NCBI GenBank assembly: GCA_014649155.1
Contig: BMSM01000024.1
Coordinates: forward strand, 38,454 to 102,453
Direction of reading: 5' to 3'
DNA length: 64,000 nt
DNA from: Streptomyces griseoviridis
GTDB taxonomy: Bacteria > Actinomycetota > Actinomycetes > Streptomycetales > Streptomycetaceae
Made by a program: the position numbers and the translations under genes. The notes under the pieces are model-generated. The model saw nothing but the letters and a program-made list of their open reading frames with translations, did not search any database and had not been told where the DNA came from. Below are positions 44,647 to 53,842 of this stretch, piece by piece; within the stretch, counting starts at the first letter, position 1; each line of letters opens with the position of its first letter.

Positions 44647-44788
44647 ATAGTTGTTCCAGTCGGAGAGTTGCGCGAAACTGGTTCCCGTCCACAGCGCCCG
44701 CCCGAAGACCAGGGAGTCCGCCATCGACCGCCAGCCGCACACGACGAACGCCACCGCCTCCGCTCCGATCGACGCCGACGAGCCATGG

Positions 44789-45214
44789 ATGCGCGGTCTG
44801 CACGCCGACACGGGCTACCTGCTGTACCGCCTGGGGCTGCGCTCGGGGCAGTTGTTCAACGCCTCTCTCCAGGAGTCGGGCCTGCGTCTGCGTCACTACG
44901 CCGTACTGCGCTTCCTCGCCACCACCGAAGGCGCCCTGCAGCGTGAGCTGAGCGCCCGGCTCGGCTACGACCCGAGCGCGATCGTCGGCCTGGTCGACGA
45001 CCTCGAGAGGCTCGGTTTCGCGGAGCGCCGGCCCTCACCGGAGGACCGGCGCAGCCGGATCGTCGCCCTCACCGACGAAGGGCGCGCCTTCCTGCGGGAC
45101 GGCGATGAAGCGGGCCTGCGCGTGACCGGCGAGCTCCTGGAACCGCTCGACCCCGGCGAGCGCGAGACCCTGCACGCGCTGCTGCTGCGGATCACGAAGA
45201 CCGACCTCCGCTGA
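44789..45214 (+). CDS. MarR-family regulator
   Basis: 141 aa if started at ATG 44789; a TTG at 44651 would give 187 aa but would start next to the operator. Neither has a convincing ribosome site, so the start is unsettled. Winged helix: LRLRHYAVLRFLATTEGALQRELSARLGYDPSAIVGLVDDLERLGFAERRPSPEDRRSRIVALTDEG. MarR proteins in hydroxycinnamate loci are released by the CoA thioester; by position this one controls the minus-strand operon and perhaps the transporter. Confidence 0.85.
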   Translation: MRGLHADTGYLLYRLGLRSGQLFNASLQESGLRLRHYAVLRFLATTEGALQRELSARLGYDPSAIVGLVDDLERLGFAERRPSPEDRRSRIVALTDEGRAFLRDGDEAGLRVTGELLEPLDPGERETLHALLLRITKTDLR

Positions 45215-45228
45215 CGTTGCGCACATTC

Positions 45229-45257
45229 TTGACGGCTGCACGATCAGTGCCTAACTT
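45229..45257 (+). promoter_or_regulatory. Sigma-70-type promoter for the transporter
   Basis: TTGACG (45229-45234), 17-bp spacer, TAACTT (45252-45257), 60 bp upstream of the MHS transporter start. One of the best -35/-10 pairs seen in the window. Confidence 0.7.
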
Positions 45258-45317
45258 CACCCGGGCACCGGTGCGGTCCCCCGCCGGTGGCGCATCCACG
45301 GCATCTGGGAGCTCGCC

Positions 45318-46676
45318 ATGCAGCCATCCCGCTCGTCCGCCCCCCGGCCTTCCCCGGACACCGGGCAGTTGCGCCGCGTCGCGCTGTCCGGTCTGCTCGG
45401 CACCGCTGTCGAGTTCTACGACTTCCTCGTCTACGGCACCGTCGCCGCCCTGGTCTTCGGCGACCTGTTCTTCCCCGGCGCCGATCCCGCGGTCGGCACC
45501 ATCGCCGCCTTCGGCACCTTCGCCGCCGGCTACGTGGCCCGGCCGCTCGGCGGCATCGTCTTCGGCCATTACGGCGACCGGATCGGCCGCAAGTCGATGA
45601 TGCTGCTGACCATGGCTCTGATGGGCTGCGGCAGCTTCCTCATCGGACTGCTCCCGACCTACGACTCGATCGGCGTGTGGGCACCGGTCCTGCTCGTCAC
45701 CCTGCGCGTGGTGCAGGGCATCGCGATCGGCGGCGAGTGGGGCGGCGCGACCCTGATGGTCGTCGAACACGCCGAGCGCACCCAGGGCTCACGGCGCGGC
45801 CTGTGGTCCAGCTTCACCCAGCTCGGCGCCCCGATCGGCTCCGTGCTCTCCGCCGGCGTGGTCACCCTCGTCTCGGCCCTGCCCGACGACGACTTCCGCG
45901 CCTGGGGCTGGCGGGTACCGTTCCTGCTCAGCGTGGTCCTGCTGGCCGTCGGCCTGTTCGTACGTCTCAAGGTCGCCGAGAGTCCGCTCTTCCTCCAGGC
46001 CGAGCGGGAACCGGCACGGAAGCCGCCGGTGGTCGAAGTGCTGCGGCGGCCGAAGCCCGTCCTGCTGGCCGCGTGTGTCGGCATCGGCGCTTTCACCGCC
46101 CAGTCCCTGCTGACCGGCTTCATGATCTCCTACGCCGTCGACGAGGGCTACAGCCGACCGCAGGTCCTCACCGCCGTCACCCTTGCCTCCTGCGTCGCAC
46201 TGGTGGCCCTGCCCGCCGCCTCCGCCCTGTCCGACCGGGTCGGCCGCCGCCCCGTGGTCCTCACCGGAGCCATCACCTCCGCCGCCCTCGCCTTCCCCGT
46301 CCTCGCCCTGGTCGACTCCGGCTCCCCCGGCCTGCTGATCCTCGCCCTCGTCCTCGGCCACGGCATAGCCCAGTCCACGATGTACGGCCCGCTCGGCGCC
46401 CTGCTCACCGAACTCTTCGGCACCGAGGTCCGCTACACCGGTGCCTCCCTCGGCTACCAGGGAGCGACGCTGATCGGTGCCGGCTTCTCCCCCCTGATCG
46501 CCGGCAGCCTGCTCGCCTCGTACGGCGGCGGCAGCACCCCCGTCTCCCTGCTGCTGTGCGCCGGTGCCGCCATCACAGCCGTCACCGTCTGGCGTATGCG
46601 CGAGACCCACACCGACACCCTCGGCTCTCCCGCGCCCCGCCCCATAGCCCCCGCAACGGAAGGAACCCCGCGTTGA
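45318..46676 (+). CDS. MHS-family (MFS) transporter
   Basis: 452 aa with 12 predicted membrane segments. Metabolite:H+ symporter signature: ALSGLLGTAVEFYDFLVYGTVAALVFGDLFFP at the N terminus, then GGIVFGHYGDRIGRKSMMLLTMALMGCGSF (MFS motif A) and RVVQGIAIGGEWGGATLMVVEHAE. The subfamily imports organic acids; the neighbouring genes suggest hydroxycinnamates or a related aromatic acid. Its stop overlaps the TTG start of the esterase gene. Confidence 0.9.
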   Translation: MQPSRSSAPRPSPDTGQLRRVALSGLLGTAVEFYDFLVYGTVAALVFGDLFFPGADPAVGTIAAFGTFAAGYVARPLGGIVFGHYGDRIGRKSMMLLTMALMGCGSFLIGLLPTYDSIGVWAPVLLVTLRVVQGIAIGGEWGGATLMVVEHAERTQGSRRGLWSSFTQLGAPIGSVLSAGVVTLVSALPDDDFRAWGWRVPFLLSVVLLAVGLFVRLKVAESPLFLQAEREPARKPPVVEVLRRPKPVLLAACVGIGAFTAQSLLTGFMISYAVDEGYSRPQVLTAVTLASCVALVALPAASALSDRVGRRPVVLTGAITSAALAFPVLALVDSGSPGLLILALVLGHGIAQSTMYGPLGALLTELFGTEVRYTGASLGYQGATLIGAGFSPLIAGSLLASYGGGSTPVSLLLCAGAAITAVTVWRMRETHTDTLGSPAPRPIAPATEGTPR

Positions 46677-48040
46677 GAAGGCGCCTCGCTCTTCTGACCG
46701 TCTCCCTGTGCGCCGCGACCGCGCTCCCCGCGCACGGCGCCGCCCAGGACGCCCACCTCGAAGGACGGCTCCCCTCCGGGGCGGCCTACCTGATGGACGT
46801 GCCCTCGTCCTGGAACGGAACCGTCCTGCTCTACAGCCACGGCTACCAGGCCGCGGGCGAGGCCAACCCGGCCCAGAACGCCCCGGACGCGCGCACCCGG
46901 GACAAACTGCTCGACGAGGGGTACGCGCTGATCGGCTCCTCCTACGCGACGACGGGCTGGGCCGTCACCGACGCCGTACCCGATCAGCTCGCGACCCTCG
47001 AAGCGTTCACCGGACAGTTCGGCCCGGCCCGGCGCACCCTCGCCTGGGGCCGCTCCTACGGCGGATTGGTCACCACCGCGCTCGCCGAGCGGCACACCGA
47101 CCGCTTCGACGGCTCGCTGTCCATGTGCGGACTCGTGCAGGGCGGCGTCGCCAACTGGAACAGCACCCTCGACCCGGTGTTCGCGCTGCGGACCCTGCTG
47201 GCCCCGGACTCCAGCATCCCCCTCACCGGCTTCGCCGACCAGGCAGCGGCCCGGAGCGCCGCGACCGAGCTCTCCGCCGAGGTCGACGCCGCTCAGCGGA
47301 CCCCCGAGGGCCGCGCCCGCATCGCGCTCGCCGCGGCCCTGCACCACATCCCCGGCTACAACAGCCCCGGCCAGACCGAACCGGCCCCCGATGACCGGGC
47401 CACCCAGCAGGCCAACCAGTACACGGCCGTGAAGGGCCTCGTGCGGAGTGCCGCCTTCGGCTGGCGGCAAGAGGCGGAGAGCCGTGCGGGCGGCAACCCG
47501 TCCTGGAACACGGACGTCGACTACACCGCCGTGCTCCGCACCTCACCGCTGTACAAGGAGGTGACTGAGCTGTACCAGAAGGCGGGGGCGTCCCTGCGGG
47601 CGGACCTCGACGCGCTGAAGCGCGCGCCCCGTGTCTCCGCCGACCCCGCGGCCGTCCGGTGGATGCGCCGGACCAGCGCGTTCACCGGCAGACTCACCGA
47701 TCCCCAGCTGTCCGTCCACACCACCGGTGACGCGTTGATCCCGGTGTCGGCCGAGAGCGCCTACCGACGCGCCAACACCGCCGCCGGCTCCGCCCGGCTC
47801 CTGAGCCAGGCCTACGTCCGCGCCCCCGGCCACTGCACCTTCACCCCGGGCGAGACGATCGGCGCCCTGCACACCCTGGAGCACCGACTGGACACCGGCC
47901 GCTGGGACGCCTCACCCCGCACGCTCAACTCGCGCGCCCGGCAGGTCGACCCCTCCGGCGACACCCGCTACACCGCATACCGGCCGGCGTCCTACCCGCG
48001 GCCGTACGACCTCTCCCACCCGGGCGACGGCCGCCCTTGA
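46673..48040 (+). CDS. Secreted alpha/beta-hydrolase (candidate feruloyl-type esterase)
   Basis: 455 aa from TTG 46673, overlapping the transporter stop (TTGA). A signal peptide (MRRRLALLTVSLCAATALPAHGA) is followed by an alpha/beta-hydrolase: LLYSHGYQAAGE, TLAWGRSYGGLVTTALAERH (nucleophile Ser in GRSYGG), late Asp and His in TTGDALIPV and APGHCTFTPGE. Coupling to a transporter in a CoA-dependent aromatic-acid locus suggests release of hydroxycinnamates from esters outside the cell; substrate is not proven. A 15-bp-arm terminator follows. Confidence 0.85.
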   Translation: MRRRLALLTVSLCAATALPAHGAAQDAHLEGRLPSGAAYLMDVPSSWNGTVLLYSHGYQAAGEANPAQNAPDARTRDKLLDEGYALIGSSYATTGWAVTDAVPDQLATLEAFTGQFGPARRTLAWGRSYGGLVTTALAERHTDRFDGSLSMCGLVQGGVANWNSTLDPVFALRTLLAPDSSIPLTGFADQAAARSAATELSAEVDAAQRTPEGRARIALAAALHHIPGYNSPGQTEPAPDDRATQQANQYTAVKGLVRSAAFGWRQEAESRAGGNPSWNTDVDYTAVLRTSPLYKEVTELYQKAGASLRADLDALKRAPRVSADPAAVRWMRRTSAFTGRLTDPQLSVHTTGDALIPVSAESAYRRANTAAGSARLLSQAYVRAPGHCTFTPGETIGALHTLEHRLDTGRWDASPRTLNSRARQVDPSGDTRYTAYRPASYPRPYDLSHPGDGRP

Positions 48041-48174
48041 CCCTCCGCCCGTGAGAGCGGCTGCCTACCCGCCCGGACGTCTGTCCGCGCACCCCCCGGT
48101 GCCGCGCCGACCTGTACCTTGCCTCCCGCATCTCCTGACCCGCCCGCCTCCTGCCCTCCGGACGGAACGGGGGT

Positions 48175-48217
48175 CGTGGCCGGCGGCCGCTGACAGGCAC
48201 GACGGCCGCCGGCCACG
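48175..48217 (+). terminator. Terminator after the esterase
   Basis: CGTGGCCGGCGGCCG (48175-48189) and CGGCCGCCGGCCACG (48203-48217), 15-bp perfect arms, 13-nt loop. The surrounding 295 bp between the esterase and the next gene hold nothing else. Confidence 0.85.
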
Positions 48218-48335
48218 GTCTTGCCGCTGCGGCCCTGTGGTGAAGGGCCCCTGCGGGCGCTTCCGCGTTGCTCCACATGGGTGAGGCGCGCGGGGGCACC
48301 CGTGTGTACGTCACCCATGTGGAGGGAGCACGATC

Positions 48336-48578
48336 ATGGTGGTCGCCGCAGTCATCGGCGTAAGTGTGGTCCTGGCCGTCCTGGCCTTTCTCGTCCCCCG
48401 GCTGTCCCGCCACCCGGAGCGCGGCACGCAACGGACGCTGGGCGCCGGCGCCCGGGCCGGAAGCAAGGCGCCCGGCGTGCTGGGCCGGCTCTTCAGCAAG
48501 CCCTTCCACTCCAGCTCGCGAGCGGTGAGCCGCAGTGGTGCGGCGGGCCGCCGTTCCCGCGGCCGCATGCCGTTCTGA
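48336..48578 (+). CDS. Small membrane protein, DUF6411-like
   Basis: 80 aa: one N-terminal membrane segment (VVAAVIGVSVVLAVLAFLVPRLSR) and a basic Ser/Arg/Gly-rich tail ending GRRSRGRMPF. I recall this pattern from the DUF6411 family of Streptomyces. GGAGGGAG lies upstream of the ATG. It precedes ppk2 by 36 bp and may be co-transcribed. Confidence 0.75.
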   Translation: MVVAAVIGVSVVLAVLAFLVPRLSRHPERGTQRTLGAGARAGSKAPGVLGRLFSKPFHSSSRAVSRSGAAGRRSRGRMPF

Positions 48579-48614
48579 CCGAATGACGGAACGGACCGAA
48601 CGGGGAGCCGGACG

Positions 48615-49583
48615 ATGAACGCCGAACACGCCCAAGACGCGGACAAGTTGCTGGAAGGGCTGACCGTCGACGACAGCCGCCAGGAACAGCCGATCGTGCT
48701 GGACTCCGACGGGCGTCCCATCCGGACGTGGCGCGAGAACTACCCGTACGAACGCAAGATCGGCCGAAAGGAGTACGAGCGGACCAAGCGCGTCCTGCAG
48801 ATCGAACTCCTCAAGCTCCAGCGGTGGGTGAAGGACACCGGAGCACGCCTGGTCGTGGTGTGCGAGGGACGCGACGCGGCGGGCAAGGGCGGCACGATAC
48901 AGCGGTTCACCGAGCGCCTGAACCCGCGCGGCGCCCGCGTGGTCGCCCTGGACAAGCCCACCGAACGCGAGACGGGCCAGTGGTACTTCCAGCGCTACAT
49001 CGCACAGTTGCCGACGGCCGGGGAGATCGTCTTCTTCGACCGTTCCTGGTACAACCGGGCCGGCGTGGAGCGCGTGATGGGCTTCTGCTCCAAGGACGAG
49101 TACGAGCTCTTCCTCGCGCAGTGCCCGGCCTTCGAGCGGATGCTCGTCGAGGACGGTGTGCTGCTGGTGAAATTCTGGTTCTCGGTGTCCCGCTCCGAGC
49201 AGCGCACCCGCTTCGCGATCCGCCAGGTCGATCCGGTGCGCCAGTGGAAGCTCTCGCCCACGGACTTGGCCTCCCTGGACCTGTGGGACGACTACACCGA
49301 GGCGAAGGTCGACATGTTCCGCGCGACGGACACCGCCCACGCCCCCTGGACCGTCGTCAAGAGCAACGACAAGCGGCGTGCCCGGCTGGAGACCATGCGC
49401 AGCCTGCTCTCGCGCATCGACTACGCCAACAAGGACCGGGAGGCCGTCGGCACTCCCGATCCGCTCATCGTCGGAGCCGCCGACACCCTGCTGGAACCGG
49501 GGGAGGAGGACACCAAGCTGTCACCCACCCCGTTGTCCCCGGGCGCGGACGGCCCGGGCAACCATCCGCAGACCACGCCCTGA
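48615..49583 (+). CDS. ppk2: Polyphosphate kinase 2
   Basis: 322 aa. P-loop kinase of the PPK2 family that transfers phosphate between polyphosphate and nucleotides. Walker A GRDAAGKGG (residues 85-93), Walker B FFDRSWYNRAG (D142, R143) and the lid region WKLSPTDLASLDLWDDYTEAKVDMF. One-domain class I-type length. GGGGAGCCGG precedes the ATG. A very strong terminator follows within 20 bp. Confidence 0.95.
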   Translation: MNAEHAQDADKLLEGLTVDDSRQEQPIVLDSDGRPIRTWRENYPYERKIGRKEYERTKRVLQIELLKLQRWVKDTGARLVVVCEGRDAAGKGGTIQRFTERLNPRGARVVALDKPTERETGQWYFQRYIAQLPTAGEIVFFDRSWYNRAGVERVMGFCSKDEYELFLAQCPAFERMLVEDGVLLVKFWFSVSRSEQRTRFAIRQVDPVRQWKLSPTDLASLDLWDDYTEAKVDMFRATDTAHAPWTVVKSNDKRRARLETMRSLLSRIDYANKDREAVGTPDPLIVGAADTLLEPGEEDTKLSPTPLSPGADGPGNHPQTTP

Positions 49584-49602
49584 GGTGTACGCGCCCTCAC
49601 GC

Positions 49603-49653
49603 CGTGACGAGGCCGGGCCCCCTCCCAGGAGGAGGGGGCCCGGCCTCGTCACG
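49603..49653. terminator. Strong terminator after ppk2
   Basis: 23-bp perfect arms (49603-49625 with 49631-49653; core GGCCGGGCCCCCTCC) and a 5-nt loop CAGGA. It could serve both ppk2 and the convergent membrane-protein relic. Confidence 0.92.
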
Positions 49654-49669
49654 AGCGGCTTGCCGGTCC

Positions 49670-49915
49670 TCACCCCCACTGGGCGGCGGCGCGCGACCGG
49701 GTGCGGCGGTCGAAGTACGTCCACACGGTCATGGCGACCGAGGCGGTGGGACCGACCGTCAGGACCCGCAGCCCGCCGCTGGTCAGGCAGGCGATCAGAC
49801 CGGTGAGCCCGGCACCGCAGAACATGATCACACGGCTGGCGAGACGGTACTCGGGCGGCTGGGGATCCTCCCGGTCCCTCAGGTCGTGCGCGGCGTCCTC
49901 GGCCGGGTGCGAGGA
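49670..49915 (-). pseudogene. Small membrane protein, 5'-truncated
   Basis: Minus strand: PPEYRLASRVIMFCGAGLTGLIACLTSGGLRVLTVGPTASVAMTVWTYFDRRTRSRAAAQWG with two membrane segments and a proper stop at 49670. Upstream the frame runs into a TAG at about 49940 without a start, next to the IS5 copy, so the 5' end was probably lost on IS insertion. A GTG or ATG inside (about 49830) could give a 52-53 aa product. Confidence 0.5.
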
Positions 49916-50005
49916 ACCGCGCCGGGCCGGGCTTCGCTACGCCAGCCCACAGCCGATCACGGAGTAGAGCGCCAGAGCGCCCAGGACTCAGAGTTACTGA
50001 TCGTT

Positions 50006-50832
50006 TCAGAATGAGGTTCTGAGTCGTCTCAGGCAGATGATGCTGCAGGAGAGTTGGAGGAGTCCGAGGTGGAGGTCGGCGCGTATCTCGTAGCGGATGC
50101 GGAGCCGTTTGAACTGGTGGAGCCAGGCAAAGGTCCGCTCGACGACCCACCGGGTCTTGCCCGGGCCGGAACCATGCGGGGCTCCACGGCGGGCGATCTT
50201 GGGTGTGATGCCGCGGGCTCGGATGAGACGGCGGTACTTGTCGGAGTCGTAGCCGCGGTCGGCGAACAACCGCCGGGGCCGGTGCCGTGGCCGGCCGCGC
50301 AGACCACGGATACGGGGCATCGCGTCCAGCAGGGGCATGAGCTGAGTGACGTCGTGGCGGTTTCCGCTGGTCAGAGAGACAGCGAGCGGAGTTCCGTTCC
50401 GGTCGACGATGAGGTGGTGCTTGCTGCCCGGCCGCGCTCGGTCAACCGGCGAAGGTCCGGCGTGAGCCCCCCTTTGGGGGCCCTGACGTGCGAGGCGTCG
50501 ATCGCCGCGTCGTCTATCTCCAGCAGTCCGTCTCGACGAAGTTCTGCCAGCAGGACTTCGTGCAGGCGGGGCCACACTCCGGCCTCGGTCCAGTCCCGCA
50601 GACGACGCCAGGCCGTCACCCCACTGCACCCGACCAGCTCCGCGGGTACGTCCCGCCAGCTCACACTCTTGCGCAGCACGTGAACGATCCCACGCAGAGC
50701 AGCACGGTCATCGGCAGGCAACCGCCCCGGGTAGCGGTGCCGACGCGGCGCACGCACCGGCAGCAGCGGAGCCACACGCTCCCACAGGTCATCAACGATC
50801 CGCACCCGCGGCAGCCTCGCCGGATCGATCAC
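50006..50832 (-). mobile_element. IS5-family transposase with probable programmed frameshift
   Basis: Frame 1 from GTG 50832 reads MIDPARLPRVRIVDDLWERVAPLLP… RKSVSWRDVPAELVGCSGVTAWRRLRDWTEAGVW… IDDAAIDASHVRAPKGG. At a slippery run (CCCCCAAAGGGGGGC, about 50473-50487 on this strand) translation must shift to GAHAGPSPVDRARPGSKHHLIVDRNGTPLAVSLTSGNRHDVTQLMPLLDA… LFADRGYDSDKYR… KTRWVVERTFAWLHQFKRLRIRYE and stops at 50006. Both halves are otherwise intact, as in IS5-group elements that use programmed frameshifting. Exact IS ends not determined. Confidence 0.85.
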
Positions 50833-50904
50833 GCACACCGACCACGGAGCCCAGTACACGAGCAGGGCATTCGGCCAAGCCTGCAGGTCAGCAGGGGTTC
50901 GGCG

Positions 50905-51150
50905 CAGCATGAGCGCGGTCGGGTCCAGCGCGGACAACGCACTCGCCGAGTCCTTCAACGCGACCTTCAAACGCGAGACCCTGCAAGGACGAAAAAGCTG
51001 GCCGACCGAGCGCGAGGCCCGACTCGACGCCTTCCGATGGCTCCACCGCTACAACACCCGACGCCGACATTCCCACCTCGGACAACGATACCCATCGCCT
51101 TCGAAAACGCCTTCCACCTCACACCAATTACGCTGGCCCAAGCCGCATAA
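50905..51150 (+). mobile_element. IS3-family transposase C-terminal remnant
   Basis: Plus strand: MSAVGSSADNALAESFNATFKRETLQGRKSWPTEREARLDAFRWLHRYNTRRRHSHLGQRYP, then after a shift near 51090 PIAFENAFHLTPITLAQAA and a stop. This is the integrase-core end (last Glu region) of an IS3-type OrfB, cut on its left by the IS5 element. Confidence 0.8.
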
Positions 51151-51528
51151 CCGGTGTCCAGAATTCCGGGTCAAGGCCCGTCCTCGAACAACTCGACTGC
51201 CCGAACACGACGCGCCTCCGCCAACTGCGGCCGCGACAAAGGAGGAAGGGAGGCGCCGGCAACCGAAAGGGAAGGTTGATAAGCCACGCCGACAGCCTCC
51301 CACCCACACGCCCACCACACCCACCGAACTTACGAAAAGATCAGTAGGCTGGGCCACTTGGAAATGTCGGCCGGGGGCCGACGGGTGGCTCACGCCAGGC
51401 GCCTGCCCGGTACGACGAGGGCGCCCGCGGTGCGCTGGCCGACTGTTTCGGTGCGGTCGCGGCGCCGGGGACGGTGGGCGTGGGCAGGAAGGGGGCTCCC
51501 CGCTCGTGCCGTGTACCCGGGAGGGACC
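51151..51528. other. Gene-free stretch before the LamG gene
   Basis: About 380 bp, GC lower than the average in its first half. No gene supported. The LamG ribosome site GGGAGGGA is at 51519-51526. Confidence 0.5.
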
Positions 51529-53010
51529 TTGTACGTAAGAGCAGCAGTCCGCACCGCCTTGGTCGCCGTGCTCGCGGTGGCGACGTTCACGGCGGCACCT
51601 TGGTCGCCGGCCGCTGTCGGCCATCCGCTGTCCCGGCCGTCCACCGACGCCTCGGCCGCGTCGGTCGCGGCGAGGGATGGGGAGGAGAGCCCGGCTGAGA
51701 CCCCGCCAGTGGCCGCCTGGCGGCTCGACGACGGAAATGGTTCCGCGCGGGCGGCGCAGTGGGCGGGGTCCTACGTCGGGCTTCCAGGCCCGGGCGTCCG
51801 CCTCGGGGAGCAGGGTCCTGACGGGAAGATGCCGGGTGCTGCCTACTTCGACGGTGGCGATTACAGCTACTTGATCACCGAGGGAATCGCCGTGGACACC
51901 ACGCGCGCCTTCACTGTCGGGGTGTGGGTGCGTCCCGAGGTCACCGGCCAGGAGATGGTGGCCGTCAGCCAGTCCGGTATCTGGAGCGCACCCAACTTCG
52001 CCCTCGGCGCGACCACCGACGGGGACGGGAAGCCCACGTGGGGCTTCGCGCTGCCCACGGCGGACGGGCAGGTCACTGTCACCGGCGGGACCCCGGAGGC
52101 GGGCGAGTGGGCCCATCTGGCTGGGGTCTACGACCCGGCCACCGGTTCAGCCCGCCTCTACGTGGACGGCACGGCGGTAGCCGCCCGGGACGCCGTAGTG
52201 CCCGCGGACACCGCTCTGTGGCACTTCGTCATGGGCGAGGCCCTGGACTCCGACGGTTACACCTTCGGTCAAAAGTGGCGGGGAGACCTCGCCGACGTCA
52301 GGGTCTGGAACGCCGACGTCCCCGCCGCGGAACTCGCCGAGTTGGGCCGCCGCAAGCCTCGACCCTTCGCCTACTGGCCGATGGAGTCCGTCCAGACTCT
52401 GGAGAACGGCATCGCACGCATCCCCGACACGCACCACAACATCGGCTTCATCCTCGGTGGCGACGCCCGCCTCAGCAACGAGGAACCGCTGGCGGGGAGC
52501 GCCGACATCACGCTCGACGGCGACGGCGACCACCTCTTCAGCGACATCCCGCCGCTCAACACCGACCGAAGCTGGGCCGTCTCCACGAAGGTCCGGCTGC
52601 ACGGCGCTCCCGACCGAGACATGGCTGTCCTGTCGCAGACCGGCTGGCAGGCGGACGCCTTCACCCTCCGCTACCACGCGGCGGACCAGACCTGGCGCGC
52701 CGTCCTCGCCCACGCCGACTCTGCGGACGCGGACACCACACAGCTCAGCGCGCCGGCACCGGGCGGGGCGCAGAACCTGTTGCTCCAGTACGACGAAAAG
52801 GCCCGTCAGGTGCAGCTGTACGTCGACGGGATCCTCGCCGACAGCGCACCCTACGCGGAGACCGACGCCTGGCAAGCCGGCAGCTCTCTGCAGGCAGGAC
52901 GGGACTCCGCCGCCGACGGCGTGGGGGCCCACTTCCTCGACGGTGACATCGACGAGGTGCGCACATGGGAAGGGGCCCTCTCCGAGGAGGAGATCAGGGC
53001 GGTGCCGTAG
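51529..53010 (+). CDS. Secreted protein with two LamG-like (concanavalin) domains
   Basis: 493 aa from TTG 51529 (GGGAGGGACC directly before). Signal peptide MYVRAAVRTALVAVLAVATFTAAPWSPAAVG. Two LamG jelly-rolls: residues about 60-280 (AAWRLDDGNG… GAAYFDGGDYSYL… FTVGVWVRP… HLAGVYDPATGSARLYVDG… GDLADVRVWNADVPAAEL) and about 285-490 (FAYWPMESVQTLENG… WAVSTKVRL… LLLQYDEKARQVQLYVDGILAD… GDIDEVRTWEGALSEEEIRAV). Such pairs usually precede large RHS or enzyme regions; here the protein stops directly after the second domain, so it may be a shortened version. Probable polysaccharide binder. Confidence 0.85.
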   Translation: MYVRAAVRTALVAVLAVATFTAAPWSPAAVGHPLSRPSTDASAASVAARDGEESPAETPPVAAWRLDDGNGSARAAQWAGSYVGLPGPGVRLGEQGPDGKMPGAAYFDGGDYSYLITEGIAVDTTRAFTVGVWVRPEVTGQEMVAVSQSGIWSAPNFALGATTDGDGKPTWGFALPTADGQVTVTGGTPEAGEWAHLAGVYDPATGSARLYVDGTAVAARDAVVPADTALWHFVMGEALDSDGYTFGQKWRGDLADVRVWNADVPAAELAELGRRKPRPFAYWPMESVQTLENGIARIPDTHHNIGFILGGDARLSNEEPLAGSADITLDGDGDHLFSDIPPLNTDRSWAVSTKVRLHGAPDRDMAVLSQTGWQADAFTLRYHAADQTWRAVLAHADSADADTTQLSAPAPGGAQNLLLQYDEKARQVQLYVDGILADSAPYAETDAWQAGSSLQAGRDSAADGVGAHFLDGDIDEVRTWEGALSEEEIRAVP

Positions 53011-53282
53011 GGCTCCATTGGAGGACTCCATCACGTTCAGGCCATCCTTAACGCTTGGAGGGGGGCTTGTTGGTGTATCGCGGGCTTGCTGGCCTGGTGT
53101 GTTGTGGGTTGTCGAGAGAGGCCGGGTGCACGGTTCCAGCGGGCGGTTCCGGGCGTGAGCTGGGGTTGTGCCGGGTGTGCTGAGTGGGACCGGGCTCGTT
53201 GTGGGTTTCTCTAGCGCGTGAAGGTTCGGTTGGTGTTTGTGCCGGTCAGCGCTGTTTTGCCTGTTCGGTGGGCCGGGGGTTA

Positions 53283-53690
53283 GCGGCTGGGGGTGGGGCG
53301 GTTGTGTTGTACGGCGAGGTGGTCGAGGCGTACGGCGTCGAGGGCGGTTTTGGTGATGCGTTCGGTGCCGTCGCAGATGGCGGTAATGGCTGCTTGTGCG
53401 GATGAGGCGGGTGAGGGATCCGATGCGGCTGGCGGTGCGTTGGTGGAGGTAGGGGGGCGTGCCGGGGGAGGGTGCCGGGTTTGTGCTGGTGGAGGTCGAG
53501 GGCGTTTTCGATGTCGGTGATGACGTCGCGGAAGGGTTGGCGGGTGCCGTGTCGGGCGGGGAGGGGGCCGCAGGTGATGAGGGTGGCGGCCAGGCGTTCG
53601 GTGAGGTCTTCGAGGAGGTCGGCTGCTTGGGCGCCGGTGGTGGTGCGGGGGCTGAGGCGGTGGATTTCGTCGATGAGGACGAGTTGGACG
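53283..53690 (-). mobile_element. TniB-type transposition ATPase, C-terminal remnant
   Basis: Minus strand: QLVLIDEIHRLSPRTTTGAQAADLLEDLTERLAAT (Walker B DE) followed directly by CGPLPARHGTRQPFRDVITDIENALDLHQHKPGTLP, with about 35 residues missing between, then a frameshift (YLHQRTASRIGSLTRLIR in another frame). Part of a Tn5053/Tn7-like transposition ATPase; the Walker A half is absent. Confidence 0.7.
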
Positions 53691-53842
53691 CCGGCCTGGC
53701 GGTGCTGCGCCCGCTGGTCGACGGTCGGACCGTGGACCTGGCCGCGCTCGCGGAGACGGCCGGCCTCGCCCTGGAGGACATCGTCGGCTTGGTCCAGGAG
53801 CTCGTTGCCGGGCAGGCCGCGACGGTGGGGAGCCTGCTGTGA
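53691..53842 (+). pseudogene. C-terminal stub of an unknown gene upstream of the aldo/keto reductase
   Basis: DAGLAVLRPLVDGRTVDLAALAETAGLALEDIVGLVQELVAGQAATVGSLL, ending in TGA that overlaps the next start (GTGATAG region at 53839). The open frame upstream is TniB antisense, so the real 5' part was removed exactly at the TniB junction. Looks like a winged-helix-type C terminus; identity unknown. Confidence 0.5.
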
